The position numbers were made by a program, and so were the translations under genes. Of a stretch of 64,000 nucleotides of DNA, positions 35,201 to 47,606 are shown piece by piece. This DNA is from Glossina fuscipes (Eukaryota > Arthropoda > Insecta > Diptera > Glossinidae): the NCBI RefSeq assembly GCF_014805625.2, contig NW_023998422.1:166035-230034 (forward strand). The letters are read 5' to 3'. The stretch's first letter is position 1, and each line of letters starts with the position of its first letter. The notes under the pieces were generated by a model, which saw only the letters and a list, made by a program, of their open reading frames with translations, did not search any database and was not told the DNA's origin.

Positions 35201-38200
35201 CTCGTTTTATTAAACGAAGTATATTATGCTGCCAGAGATGCATCTGAATACATTGCATAATACACACTGTACTGCAGCTTGTACAATTGGTTACTTCATA
35301 AGGCATACCTGTCGCGTTCAATTTACTCGAAATTTGAGATATAGCTAACGTAGACGTCGTTTACGGCTCGGCCGTTTTCTGTGTTTTTAACTAGATTAAC
35401 TTGAAAAAAAATGCAGCAGAACCTGCATTATGTAATCATTTCACATTGCCTTGGGAAGAAAATGCTACGAAACGGTTAAAATGTGGTTTAGTCGTGGAAA
35501 CGTTGCAAACTCGCATTCTTTCGCCTGTCTTCCGAAAAAACAACCAGTGAAATAAGTTTCAACTTAGGCTAGGAAGTTTTAATGCACCCACTGTATTCTC
35601 CAGACCTTCCTTCCTCGGACGATCACTTATTCAGACTGATGGCGCGATTCATAGAAGTTGAAGATGTGTGAAAATGGGTCGACGGTTATTACACCACCAA
35701 ACCGGAAAGTTTCTAACGCAAGCGCACCGATAAGCTACACGATAAATGGCACAAGGTTATACGTAATGAAGACGCATGTTTCGATTAATAAGCTTCGTAT
35801 TTTAAATAGTTGAGTTTTACTAAAAAAAATGGAATTAATTTCTTTGCCCACCCAAAATTGTGTATACCTAAAATTTCGGGAGGATTAGACACATTCTATA
35901 AACCGACAGTATTTCAATATGGAAAAGTTATTTGTAGACCTCATAACTCTTGTCCAAAATAATTGGAGATTTTTCTAATGATTCTTGGCCCGTTGCCTTC
36001 TCGGATTCCTTATATAAGTACAATTTTTTTTTCTTGGTAGGGCAAAGATCTCTTTAAGCATTTTGCAAGGACAAAACAAACCGAATATTTGTTATCTCTC
36101 AAGGTTCCGAGCATATAATTTCTTTTTATTTTGATATATTTTTATGATTATTTTATTTGCATTTTTTATTTTCTCAGGTAAATTTTGCCATCAATTTTCG
36201 GTTAGTGCACACACTGTGCACTTAAGGATTATTAACGATATATATCAATTTTTGTTAGCATAGAAAATTTTTTTTAGTATTACGGTTAAAAAAGAAAAAT
36301 ATAACATAATGACAAAATGCATTTATATATTTACTTTAACACTTATAGTTAGTTGTAGAGAATTTGAAGACAGAAAATTAACACCAATAATTGCTATTAA
36401 ACTACAATTATGATTAAAACTTAACTAATAAACAATTATAATTTTATTATCGTTTTTTAAGTTAGTTTAGAAAATAAAAAATAATCAAAATATTTAGTTG
36501 TTATAAAACTAACAAATGTATAAATTACAAAATCGTGTGACAAAAAATCCTTTAAATGAAATATAAATATTTAGACATACTTAAAGCCTTTATTTAACAT
36601 TCTACTAACAATGCCTGCTTTATTTATCAAAAGGAAAGTCATCATCTATGGCTTACTTAACTACAAGACAATAATCGATAAATTTATTCTCACAACTAAT
36701 ACAATGCAATCAAGTTTAAATTATTCATAAGTGAACATTTATTTATGTCATAAAAACTCAATATTTCAATGATAACATTATTTTGAAGAATTGCAACTTT
36801 TCAACGCAGATGCAATGTCCCATTGTTCAACAACTAGACGACAAGACAGTCCAACATTTCATTCAAGCTTCAAACTACGATATCATTACGGACTTTTTGT
36901 ATTTCTGTTAGCAAATCACAGTAATAATGCTTTTAACGAGTATCCATTTGGCTTAGAAAATGTCTCCACACATCTCGATATGTAAATTTTCATTGAAAAT
37001 AATTGACAAAATAAAGTATAGCATGCTTCAACTAAACGATGAAAAGAAAGACTATATTTGCTAGACACCCACTGATTGCTTTTCATTCGCACGTACGCAC
37101 GTATATGCATACCATAGCGCACATTCACTTAAAAAGATGGAACTGTATATGCTGCTACTACGCAAACGTTTAAGACGTTATATCAAAAACTGTTAGCAGA
37201 GTACGCAAAAAATAAGATTGAAAGCGCAAGAAGTGAAGTGAATGTTAATTAACAGGGTTAGTATTATTATTGATAACAAGAAAACAAAAAATCCGTAACA
37301 ATTTCCTAGTTTGAATTTTTAAATAAATATTGGACCATCTTTTGATATAATTAATTGTCTCTGGTTATACGCATATAGACGATTTCGGCTTGCTTCTGCT
37401 ATGCGGCAACTTTGATGTGATTGTGATTGTTCAGCCATTAAGGCACAACTCTTACCAATTGGGCACTTATCCACTAGACCACGGCCACCACCGCCGCCTT
37501 CCTACTTTTTTCTCTTTTCTCACTTTTTTTTGAACGTAATAGAGAAGATTGCCTGAGGGATTGCTTATAAAAATTTCTACCGAAATTATTTTTCAGGACA
37601 ATTGCGAAGTTTGGAGTTTACATTCTATAGTGCTCGTAGCTCTATGTCGTTCGTTTATATGCACCTATTTTTCTTAAGCTCAGCCTTCTCTCTACTTTAA
37701 TTATAATAATAATAATAATACTATTATAATTCATATAGACGTGAAATCCTAAATCAACTTAAACAATCGTCGTCTTACCATGTATACTGATTTAGAGAAC
37801 GCAGAAATTTCTAATAAAGCTTACTGCAAAGTTATGATTAGTGTAAAACACTGACTTAGACACTTCCCTCCATCTCTCGATGCGTTTTTATTCCTGGCCT
37901 AAATTTAATTAACAAACTTTTCGACTAATATGAGAGTGTCGGTTGTTTTAGGTTGAAAACACCGTCGGTGCGTCTCTGTCTCTAAGTAACCGGCATTGAA
38001 CTGCTAAATTTAAGCAGAAGTTGGAATGAAAACCATTTAGCCGTATCTGGCTCATCAAAATTTCGATACTATCACCACTAACATATCCAGCTCTTTGTCT
38101 TTCCTTAAGTCTTTCTAACCTTTCATCGTGTTACACGTATGGATGAAGACATCCGCAGAGTGATTGGCCGCAATTAAAACAAAGTAGTACGAACAACTTT

Positions 38201-41200
38201 TCGAAAATATTGCAATGACTGGCCTTTGCTTTTAACCTTGTACCCTGTTTCATTTTATAGCAACTTCACTGGTACCGTTTCAAATTATCGAAAATTATGA
38301 CTGATTTTTAGGACGAATGAGGAAAATATTCATTTTTTCGTTTGCAACGCGGAGAAGGAAGCATCAGAGACTAAACAAACTATATATATTCTTGATCAGC
38401 ATCAGCTTAGAAGTTGATTTGAGCATCTCCGTCTCTAATGTCCGTCTGTAATGTCTGTTGTAAACATATATAATATAATATATTATATTTTTTTACTTAT
38501 TTTTTATTTAGGAGGAATAAACATAGAAGGTATTATTACATCTCCTGTACATAATATAAATGATCTTTGACAATTTTCATTTTCTCGCCGTTGGTTCGGG
38601 ACAGAGAACGGAAACTTGAAGCGTAAATGATGCTGACATCGTCAAGAGGTCAGAAAGTTTTACAATAATCCGTTATTTTTTGAAACGCGTGGATTGAACC
38701 CTTGGTACGTCGGCAATTAATGGAAAAATGGTAACTAAGGCGAGCGCCCCAACTATACTCAAATTACGCAATTGATCAGCCCGCAATTCTTTTTATGAAA
38801 TTCGAATAATTTCAATATGTGTTCATTAACAATGTAGCCCTGGTTTATACTAGTACTTGTACTAGTATTAATGGTAAAAGTCAATTGGAATATTGGCTTA
38901 ACTGATTTGTGAGGAAAAGTTCGATTTCCGATAAAAGGAGACTTATATTTAGTGAGGCAAATATTACTTCTTGTCCTTTTATTTTTATTTTTTTTTAATT
39001 ACAATAAACTCAAAATAAACCGTAATAAAAATAGTAATTTGTAAAAAACTAAGAACTAATTTAAAATTTATCATATATATATATATTTATAAAAAGTTGT
39101 GCATAAAGATAGATTACATTAATTATACATATATAATACATAAAGTATGTCACGATGCTTTACTTGTGTTTAACGACAAGGAAGTAATGATGAAAAAAAA
39201 GTTTGACTCTCTACCTGTGACGCGATATATAACCACTGAACTGCGGTAACTAAATATTAAATTTACCACTAATTATTACACAAACGTTAACAGAAAAGAA
39301 AAACCTGAAATGTTGTCAAAAAAGAAATGAAAAAACTTAAAAACAAGGACTTTTTTAGGTGACATTGACATGAAGTTATTTTCAAAAAGTATAAGATGTC
39401 AATGAGTTCTTTTACTAGATTAAGGCACAAATTATCATCGATCTACTTTGACTTTAATAAATGTCACGAATTGACAGAAAAAATATTTGTTTCCTTTTTT
39501 ATTGCAATGTTTCTATTAATATAAGCGTGTATATGAAATAGATGTGTAAGTTGCTAGGTGTTGCTCCGTTTTAAATTTCATCAGCATCAACGTTGATCGA
39601 ATGTAAAGTACGCTCTTTTGGGTCTGGCATTGGAATTCTTTCTGTTTTCTGTCAATTTTTAACCTTTAAATGCATATTCGACTATTATTTGTTTATTTGT
39701 GTCTGTGTTAAATCGGTTTGTTGTAGCGCTTTTTGTTCTAACCCAATTTGAAAACATGAAAACATGTGTTTTGAAATTTATCGTAGCGCCCTTTATTTAC
39801 ATTGAAATTTCGTATGCATTAAAGGGTTAAAAGTTATGCATAAGGGATTTGTTATTTCACATTTCCAGATGATCCAAATTTATTAGCTGATACATCGGTC
39901 ACTGGAACGCAAACAGGAAATCTTGAAATACATGTTGCGCTGCCTTCGCGGAGTTGTGGTGAAAAGAAGAAAACTCAACAGGATCTTGAGCTCGCTCTGA
40001 AGCGCAAATTGAACCGTGATCGAAAAGATCGCCAATTGCTAATGCATAAAGCAAGTTTGCTATGCCGTTTTGCGCGATGCTATTTTTATAATCGACTACT
40101 CAACGATAACACATTAATGCAGATTGCTTTGAAATTGTTACCCAACAAAAATGCATATCCACCGCAAAAAGGCACTGAAATCAAATATTATCAATCATTA
40201 ATGACTTGGTTTAAAACTGTTATAAAGTTAGTCTCGCAAAATCTATATCCAGAAAAAATTGCTGTCACCAAATCTAAGGTACGCAGGGACATAATTCGAC
40301 AACTTAAACGTAAAGAAGCTCTATGCAAACAGGATATGATATTCATGTTTGTTGTGCTACTAAGAGGCATGGGTATGCAATGCCGTCTTATTTTTAATAT
40401 GCAACCGTTACCTTTAAAGCCACCTCAAAGCGACTTGATACCCATTAAATTGATCCAGAACGACAAAAAACCAGACAAGATGCAAGATTCAAAAAAGAGT
40501 AAACAATCGAAGGAGCCCAAAGACGCTTCCTCGAAAACTAATGTTTCGCCGCAATCAAGTAACAGCAAGCCAAAAAAGCCGACGCAAAAGAAGAACGTCA
40601 AATCGAAAGAACAGTCCCCGGAAATACATCAAAAGACGGCAGCTTCACAAAATAATGCTAAAAATTCAAAATCTTCGGAAGATGAAACAAACACTGGGTT
40701 ACTATCTGAGACAAAGAGTAACAACAAAACAACGAATAAAAACATTCAAAAAAACCCGCGTTTAGCTCGTTTGAAACAACCGCGTGTACAGCTAGAAGAA
40801 GTAAATAATGAACCTGACAGTAAGAAGTCAAGAGGCTCCTCTCCTTACAGATGTCCAGATGTTTTGCGAAAAGAAAACAGCAATGAGAATGAAAAGAAAG
40901 GTGATGAAGAGACATCTGAAACGAGTAATGAGTGTTCTATTCAACTAAAAGTTCGTGATACACGTTCACGTAGTAAATCACCAACTGTTCCCATCATCTC
41001 ACCCACTTTTCTACAAACGAAACGCTATAAAGAGAAACTGGGTATTATGGAGAAAAGTGCAAACGTTGAGTCTCAGAAGCTTAAAGTCAAAAATACTATT
41101 GAAAATAAAGTGAAAATTTCGCCAACGTTCCTTACTAAATCTCAAAATTCGGGGAGGATGTTACGTTCTCGTACAAAAACCGATGAAAATAATCAGATCC

Positions 41201-42675
41201 CACAATTAGATGGGCCAGACGACAGTGAACACGAAGAGACTGTCAAAAAGGGTACACATGTTGGAAAAAAACGCTCGAATTTATCAAAGCTGCTTAAAGC
41301 ATCTCAAAATTCAAAAGAGTTGGATGAAGACTTTGAACCATCGCAAAGCAAGAAAATTAAAGCGGCGCCTAAACTGTGGAAAAAGGATCGCCGCGTCCTT
41401 TCAACCGATGAAGATGATAATCTAAATAATAGTGCAGAACGCATGAAACGTAAGTCCATAGCTAACGATATATGGGTTGAAGTGTGGTGTGATTTTGAGG
41501 AGCAGTGGGTTTGTGTTGATCTATTTAAAGGAAAAATTCATTGCATTGAATCGATAGTGGTACGTTAATGTAGAGCCTGTCGAAAAGTTGTGTTATAAAA
41601 GTGTTTTTCCTCCATATAGAAATCAGCTTCTGTTAATTTGGTCTATGTGTTTGCGTTTCAAAATGATTTAACCATTAAAGATGTAACTGCTCGGTACTCT
41701 GCGAATTGGGCAGACGTGGTGCGCAAATGTCGTGTAGAAAAAGACTGGCTGGATGTCGCAATTTCAAGCTATCTAGGAAAACGTACTATGCGTGATATTA
41801 AGGAGGATCGAGAATTGCGTCGGATACACGAGGCGAAACCAAGGCCCACGTCTATATGCGATTACAAAAATCATCCCTTTTATGCTCTGGAAAGACATTT
41901 ACTCAAGTTTCAAGCCATTTATCCACCAAATGCACCCGTACTTGGTCATGTAAGAGGGGAGGCGGTCTATTCCAGAGATTGCGTTTATACCTTACATTCA
42001 CGAGAAATTTGGTTAAAACAGGCGCGAGTCGTGAAACTGGGGGAAAAGCCGTATAAAATTGTGAAAGCTAGACCTAAATGGGACAAGGTTCATAAATTAA
42101 CTCCATTTTTACATTAACAAATTTTTATAATGGCAATTAAACAGTTTTTCTTTCTTTCAAGTACAGTTCACTCAGACCGTCATCAAAGATTTACCATTAG
42201 AGATATTCGGATATTGGCAAACAGAGGATTATGATCCACCTACAGCTGAAAATGGTTTAGTTCCGAGAAATGCTTATGGTAACGTAGATCTTTTTAAGCC
42301 TTCAATGTTGCCTAAGAAGACGGTACATTTGCGCTGTAAGTTGTAATCAAAGTTTCGCGCCAGTGCTTTTGTTATAGAATATTTTTAAAAATTTCAGTAC
42401 CAGGTCTCAATCGCGTTTGCCGAAAATTAGGTATTGACTGTGCTAATGCCACAATTGGTTTTGATTTTCATCAGGGCGCATGCCATCCGCTTTACGATGG
42501 TTTTGTGGTTTGTGAAGAGTTTTCAGATACTGTAACCGCCGCTTGGCACCAAGAACAAGATCAACTGGAACGCAAAGAACGTGAAAAACATGAGACGCGC
42601 GTGTATAATAATTGGAAAAAATTAATACGTGGCCTACTCATTCGTGAGCGGATAAAAGTGAAATATAATTTTTAA
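32266..42675 (+). CDS. Xpc: DNA damage-recognition protein XPC/Rad4 (six coding exons)
   Basis: XPC detects helix-distorting lesions in the nucleus and starts global-genome nucleotide excision repair with Rad23 and centrin. Coding exons by frame and GT-AG signals: 32266-32441, 32511-33298, 39869-41559, 41620-42087, 42167-42335 and 42398-42675, 3570 bases or about 1189 residues, near the length of fly XPC. The N-terminal 320 residues are acidic and Ser/Asp-rich, with DWEEV at the end of exon 2. The Rad4 transglutaminase-like fold begins near residue 370 ([15 protein letters not shown]), is split by a Lys/Ser-rich disordered insert (about 480-840), and resumes at [20 protein letters not shown]. 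The hairpin domains follow: BHD1 near 974 ([20 protein letters not shown]), BHD2 with [18 protein letters not shown], and BHD3 with [20 protein letters not shown]. The first ATG after the leader was chosen; it gives [19 protein letters not shown]. Exon 4 uses a weak donor, GTTCAT, chosen because it restores the family frame. Intron 2 is 6570 bases, the other four 60-79. Confidence 0.95.
34921..35040 (+). repeat. 60-bp tandem duplication inside the XPC intron
   Basis: CTAATTTTTCACACTTTAAC with GGAATCGGA at 34951 recurs as GTAGTTTTTCACACTTGAAC with AGAATCGAA exactly 60 bases later; the preceding 30 bases of each unit (around ACTGAAAAATACTGG) are also similar. Divergence is visible, so the duplication is not recent. 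Confidence 0.6.
35557..35788 (+). pseudogene. Mariner transposase C-terminal relic in the XPC intron
   Basis: The frame reads FNLG, a TAG where mariners have Trp, then [20 protein letters not shown] with [12 protein letters not shown], a stop, [14 protein letters not shown], a stop, and [19 protein letters not shown] before TAA at 35786-35788. YSPDL carries the third Asp of the DD34D catalytic triad and the final xYFD-stop is typical of mariner. Three in-frame stops make it inactive. The N-terminal half is not recognisable upstream. Confidence 0.83.
38230..38500 (+). mobile_element. Mini-me-like core fragment in the XPC intron
   Basis: CTATATATATTCTTGATCAG with CATCAGC near 38380, then GAAGTTGATTTGAGCAT and an interrupted GTCCGTCTGTAATGTC tract reproduce the (TA)n - core - GTCY arrangement. 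TTGTACCCTGTTTCATTTTA near 38240 may be the left end. It is a short, diverged copy. Confidence 0.5.
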
Positions 42676-42859
42676 CTTTTTTTTTTTGTATTTGATGTTT
42701 ATTAGAATGTTTGCGGTACAGTATTGTTTTCTTTTTATAAAATTTATACCATTTCTTTTTCGCTTTAAATTAAACATATATTTGTATTTTCCTAGTTTTT
42801 ATGCTGTCGTTGGCGAAAACGCGACCAACTTCGGCATGTGACTTAACTAGAAAGAAAAA

Positions 42860-42865
42860 AATAAA
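42860..42865 (+). promoter_or_regulatory. Likely XPC polyadenylation signal
   Basis: AATAAA lies 185 bases after the XPC stop codon, the first canonical hexamer seen downstream of it, and 670 bases before the end of the convergent CCS exon. No cleavage site can be shown from sequence alone. Confidence 0.5.
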
Positions 42866-42875
42866 ATTTATCGAA

Positions 42876-43538
42876 AAAGAATTTCCAACACTGTTACCAG
42901 AGATATTGACATTTATGTGAAAGGCTTCCGTCCACACGTTCTCAACAAACCGAAAAAAAATATTTGTATTTTCGTTTTGATTGCCTTTTCACTATTTAGG
43001 AAAAAATGCACACTAGTATTAGGGTTTTTACGCACAAACTTGTTCTAGGAATTCGTATCGTTGGATAGAAACAAAAATTATAACTTTGGCTAGTGCCATG
43101 TCTTTAAATTCAAGTCTTCAATTTCATAGAGAAATTTGTTTTCAGATAATGACTTCTTGCCCCCGGAGGCAAAGTCTGCCCCTTTAATGACAACACTGGG
43201 CAGGAGTTGCCTAGGATACACTGTTGCGGCTAGAAAGGGAAGTTCTGCCACAATCAGCATACTCTGCAGACATAAGTACCCGTACACATTGACAATGTCT
43301 ACACCATTTATTCTTAAGGATTGTGTAAAACGGTTTTGCAATAATTAGTTAGTAGTTGTAAGAGCTGATTCTGAAAATATCGTTGCAAATCTACGATTTT
43401 AATTACGCTTCTCGCAAATGAAATTCGTACAATTTAGAAAATAGCTCAACTCTCGTTTTTTCGGATAATTCAAGAAATAATGCTGAAGAGGGTGAAATTA
43501 ACAGCTGGAAAGATGACTTTTACATTGTAGTTATATAA
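42876..43538. other. Spacer between convergent XPC and CCS
   Basis: This is where the last CCS exon would be expected. Reading both strands I found no ACGxIARSAG segment and no CxC tail. Opposed open frames at 43136-43348 (+) and 43090-43341 (-) sit in a patch with higher G+C (CCCCCGGAGGCAAAGTCTG); neither product is recognisable, so the patch is more likely a relic insertion than a gene. Confidence 0.5.
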
Positions 43539-44190
43539 TTACATTTCGCCAGAATTTCCATCTATACTACTTTGCTCATTGCAACCCCTTCCAAAATCAT
43601 CCGGTTGTTGCGTAATGACTACGGAACGGCCGATTACGTCCCAAACTTCGAGAATTGAGTCTACAAAACGAAATGTTGCTCGGCCTGTTTCATCCGCTCG
43701 AATATTACCCAAATCGCCGGCGTGTCTTTGGTTAGGTTCGTCATGCGGTGCGCCACGCGGTGAATCCCTTGGATTATAATGTGCACCAACTGTGTAACAA
43801 CCGCCGGAGACGTCACTCATTTCATGAACATGCATACCATGCAAACCAGGCGTTAAGCCATCTATTACGCCATCTACTACTACACCTGCTTGATCGTTGG
43901 TTATGGCTGTGAATCGTACAACTCCTTGAATGCTGGTACGATCTATATCACTGCCAGTGTTATTTATAATTGAAACAGCAGATTGTCCGCCAAAGCCCGC
44001 TAATACCGCTTTACGTCCGGTGTTTTCAATTTTCTCCTGTATTCTTGACCAAGGCTCCACGGTATGCACAATAACGCGTCCTTCCTTACGATCGATATCT
44101 ACTAATCCCATTCCATCCAAAGATTTTTGTACAATTTCAACACAACTATCACTATGCATCTCCACAGCAAATTCTATCTGTGTATGATAT
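43539..44190 (-). CDS. Ccs: Copper chaperone for superoxide dismutase (CCS), incomplete
   Basis: CCS loads copper into SOD1 and forms its disulfide in the cytosol. This exon follows CATACACAG at an in-frame acceptor and begins IEFAVEMHSDSCVEIVQKSL, the Atx1-like domain. The usual MxCxxC copper site is MHSDSC: the first Cys is gone and the second kept. The SOD-like domain follows, with HGMHVHE, GAHYNP, QRHAGDLGNIRADETGRATF and GRSVVITQQPDDFGRG. Of the SOD1-type zinc ligands, the His expected in SPHG is Arg (SPRG); the GAH and QRH His and the GDLG Asp remain. Fly and human CCS have GRGGN or GRGGH where this reads GRGCN. The frame ends at GNSGEM-stop with a possible donor GTAATT inside the last codons, before the expected ERLACGVIARSAG strand and the CxC tail. 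The start codon is unresolved: upstream frame continues to 44243 from a TTG. It may be a gene with undetected exons, a diverged copy or a young pseudogene. Confidence 0.8.
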
Positions 44191-44243
44191 GATTTTTTTT
44201 GCAAAAGAGACCAGCGATAGCGGCTAAATTCTGCAAAGTTCAA

Positions 44244-47200
44244 CCCATCTCGTATGCCAAAGAAAAAAACTGTCTTCCAACTAATAAACTGCGAACTCTA
44301 TTCTCTAAGTCATCTGAACGTTTGTGTATTTGTAACTTCTATTTATTTGCATAAATATAAGCATTTTTTTTTAGATTGGAAATCTCGCTGCCACCAAGCA
44401 GAAGTCATTCGTGTTAGGAAAGTTAGGTTTCACGAGTAGAGCTCTTTAAGTTGGGGAGAAAATAGAGAGAGTGATTACACTTACTTGTGCAACTTGTGCG
44501 ACTTGTCCAGCTTCGTGCCCAGGAGATACACCCGAACAGTTAGGGAGTTGGGGAGTTAGTTAGAAAGAGAGGAGAATTAATTGTTTTTGTTAGTAATTTT
44601 TTCAGATATAGACTGAATACACTGAAGGGCACCACTAGAAGGATATGCCCTTAACATGTCAGCGTAGCTGCCACTAGGAGGGATTTTCCGGTTCACTTGT
44701 ATTTTTTGTATTACCAGCTAAATGTAAGATGGAGAAAATGCTAGTGTTCTTGGGAAGCAAGGTGGTCTACAAGTTCTACCAGTAGCGAGCAATATGGACA
44801 AATGTGTGAGATCTATACGAAGACGGAAGTCAAGTACCCTATGCTACGCTACAAGTTGCTTTTTACAAATGTGAGGAGAAGCTAGCTGTTCTAAGTAGCG
44901 ACACTCGCCGAACATTGTTTTAATTTTATCAAATTTATCAGCCACGGCGGGGAGTTTGTAATAGGTACTGTAAAAAATAATAATAATAAAAACTAAAAAA
45001 AAAAAAAAAAGAAGAAAAGTAGTTATTTGTCACAGAGAAGAAAAAAAAGAAGAAAATTTGAGTTTTCTTGGGGGATAGAGAAAAAAAATTTGGCAGTTGA
45101 GGGATTCTGTTTTTCGAACGAACAGTTATGTGCTCATTGGAAGTGATTATAAACTCAATTTTGATTTGTCAGTTTTTGGACATTTTGAAATTTGGTTTTT
45201 CCTTACATTTTTAAAGAGAACCATCATATCATAGATTTTTTTTTTTTCAAAAGGAAAAATAACAGAAACTCCTCGCAGAAAAAAACTACAAAAAGTGAAC
45301 ATTTACATAGATATATTGTGAATAAATCTATATTACAAATTTCGACCCTAACCACATGCAAGTTATAATTCAAAAGCAGAAAATACACAAAAAGTTTCAA
45401 CTCTGTCCAGTTGGTCCACTCACACGTTAGTAATGGAAATAATTGCGTGCCTCTAAGGATCAATTTTTTACCAATTGTCCCTAAGGCGTTGAAAATGTCC
45501 ATCTTCCAAGCGGTTACATGTCTCATCAATCAATCACATCAATAAACTACAATTTTTTTTTTGCATATTTTTTTCTTATTATTAATCAAAAATTTTAAAA
45601 TTTATAATCTGGTGAAAAATCATTTAGCTGCGGCGATGCGCATCGACGAGGTTGTTTGATTTGGTAAGTTTTTTTTGATTTGTTAAATTAAGTTAATCTA
45701 AATATTCCTTCTTGCGAATAACTTTTTCTATAATAAATCTGATTATTTATTGTTAAGAGATGTTAATTAAAAACAATTTTTATATCCTATAAATTGTAAT
45801 TAATTTATTTCCTCTTAAAAAAAAAAAAAGGAAAAAAAAGAAACATAAATGCCCTTGAATTAAACTTAAATAATTTCGTTTTGTTATTTCTTCTCTTATT
45901 TCTTTTTTTTTTGAAAAATATTATTATTATTTTAATTTTAGACTAATGAAATAAATTCTTAGACTAAAAAAATACATTGAGCACTAGCAACACAGGCTAT
46001 CGGCTCTTGAAAAATAGAAAAATTTATTATTATTAAAAGTATTGAATAACTGGTGAGACTTCTTGGGGGTGACAGAGGGAGGAGGGAAAGGCAGTGATAG
46101 GGCATAGTATTGTATTTATCCGGGAAAAAATTTTAAAATTAAAAGTAAGCATGTTTTTTAAAATAATGAAACATTTGTAGTGTAACAAATAAATTATCAT
46201 GAAACTAATTACATTTTTTTTACCCATGCCATCCGACGAGCCACGCCGGAAAACATGCGCTAGGTTCATGATTTAAATAAAAATACTTACATCCTTGCAA
46301 AGCTTAAATATCAAATACGTTACAAGTTTTTATCTAATTCCAAAAAAATTTTTTGCGCCCATAAAAAGCTTATAAAAATCAATATCACATTTCCTGTAAT
46401 CGGGACAGGATCAATGTTACCCTTCGTTGAATCTGATAGTATCGCTCAAAAACGGTCACTTTTGGCACGACAAACAAACGTTCCATGTTGGCAGACAATA
46501 AAGCAAGAAACCTTTACCAAATAATTGCAATGATAATTTAAAATAGCACACAAATTGTACACTGTTCGACCACTGTAAAAGAGAGAGCAGCAATAGGTAG
46601 TAACAGTAGGAAAAAGTAAATCAAAAACAGAGATGTTAAGGAAAAAAACAACAAATCCATCAAGCAAAAATAATAAATAAGAGATTCATGAAAATAATGA
46701 CAATAACAAACAAACACCGTAAAGAGCGAGAAATTTTCTTAAACACTTTTAAACACCTTGTAAAAATAGCGAAATCCAACATCGACAGCATATAAAATCT
46801 TATTAAACCGTCTTAAACAGTCTTAAACACCTCTAAACACTTCGAAACAATATCGGAATTCAACATTGAAAGGATATAAAATCTTATTAAACAGTCTAAA
46901 ATACTTCTAAACACTTTGAAAAAATATTGGAATTCAGAAAGCACACCCCCACAAACCAAAGCAAAAATTTAAAGAATGAAATCTGAAAAAAGCGGCTTAT
47001 AAATTAAGACGACAGTGCATTTTTGACCTCAAAAAAAATAGCCTGACTTTTCATATATAGATTTTAATGCGTATGATTTATAATTTAAACAAAGTCGAGC
47101 AACAGCTTCCTGACAAATTGTCCCTTATTTCTAGAATAATCAATAAGTCAATAATATCTAAATGTTGCGTCTATCAAAAAGAAAACGAATAATTTCGAAT

Positions 47201-47417
47201 ATTTAAGACTCTATATACTGTATTTGTTTAACAAATTATTTTTATTATATATATCAAATAATATCAAAATATAAAAAACAATGTATTACAATTCGTTTTT
47301 TTAATAATAATATTGCGGCGGTGAAAAGCACGCTCCACGTTGGAACCTTATTCCGTTTAGCGAAAACCTGCGATTTCAATACTTGAAAGCGTCTCATACG
47401 TCTACCGTACGTTTAAT
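44244..47417. other. Intergenic DNA between CCS and SINE copy 2
   Basis: No gene is supported. A strong-looking minus-strand donor, CACAAGTAAGTG, near 44474-44485 follows a short open stretch, but no ATG precedes it in frame. (TAA)n-like tails lie near 44980 and 45930. A tandem repeat at 46739-46940 is listed separately. Confidence 0.45.
46739..46940 (+). repeat. 84-bp tandem repeat, about 2.4 units
   Basis: TATAAAATCTTATTAAAC occurs at 46791 and 46875, 84 bases apart, each followed by AGTCT-type and CTAAACACTT-type segments and a CGGAATTCAACATTGAAAGG-like block. A partial third unit ends at TATTGGAATTCAG. The units are diverged at several positions. Confidence 0.75.
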
Positions 47418-47431
47418 TATCTTTTATTAGA

Positions 47432-47606
47432 TCCGCCTGAGTAGCTGAAGGCGAGGAATGTCGACTTGCAAGTCAATGGTCGTGGGTTCGAATCTCAAGT
47501 GCGGTAGAGTTTTTAATAATAAAAGCCTTAGATGCTAGTGCTTTTAAGAGTTTAGTCTTAGAATTTATTTCTCTGGCGAAATTAATAATAATAATAATAA
47601 TAATAA
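47432..47606 (+). mobile_element. tRNA-derived SINE, copy 2, with intact 14-bp target-site duplications
   Basis: The element has a tRNA-like head: A-box region TAGCTGAAGGCG near 47442 and a good B-box GGTTCGAATC at 47485-47494. It is followed by the body GCCTTAGATGCTAGTGCTTT, AGTTTAGTCTTAGAATTTA and TTTCTCTGGCGAAATT, and a (TAA)n tail. TATCTTTTATTAGA occurs immediately before (47418-47431) and after it (47607-47620), a perfect target-site duplication expected from LINE-assisted insertion. The body is about 175 bp. Head and body match copy 1 at 15.05 kb. Confidence 0.85.

Larger units (their letters stand above)
33299..39868. other. Large second intron of XPC (6570 bp) with mobile-element debris
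   Basis: It begins GTAGGAAAC after the codons for DWEEVA and ends TTCACATTTCCAG, joining in phase 1. It contains a mariner relic (35557-35788), a 60-bp tandem duplication (34921-35040), a mini-me-like core (about 38375-38460), (TAA)n near 37700 and a possible tRNA-like head on the minus strand near 37435-37500. An open frame at 34190-34465 has no recognisable motif. Confidence 0.85.

Noticed and set aside
40541..41425. Shorter frames within XPC exon 3 on both strands
   Set aside because: Shadows of the XPC reading frame in Lys/Ser-rich sequence.
43136..43348. 70-codon frame between XPC and CCS, tested as the missing CCS last exon on the opposite strand
   Set aside because: In no frame does it give the ACGxIARSAG or CxC segments, and the phase-matched junction meets a stop immediately.
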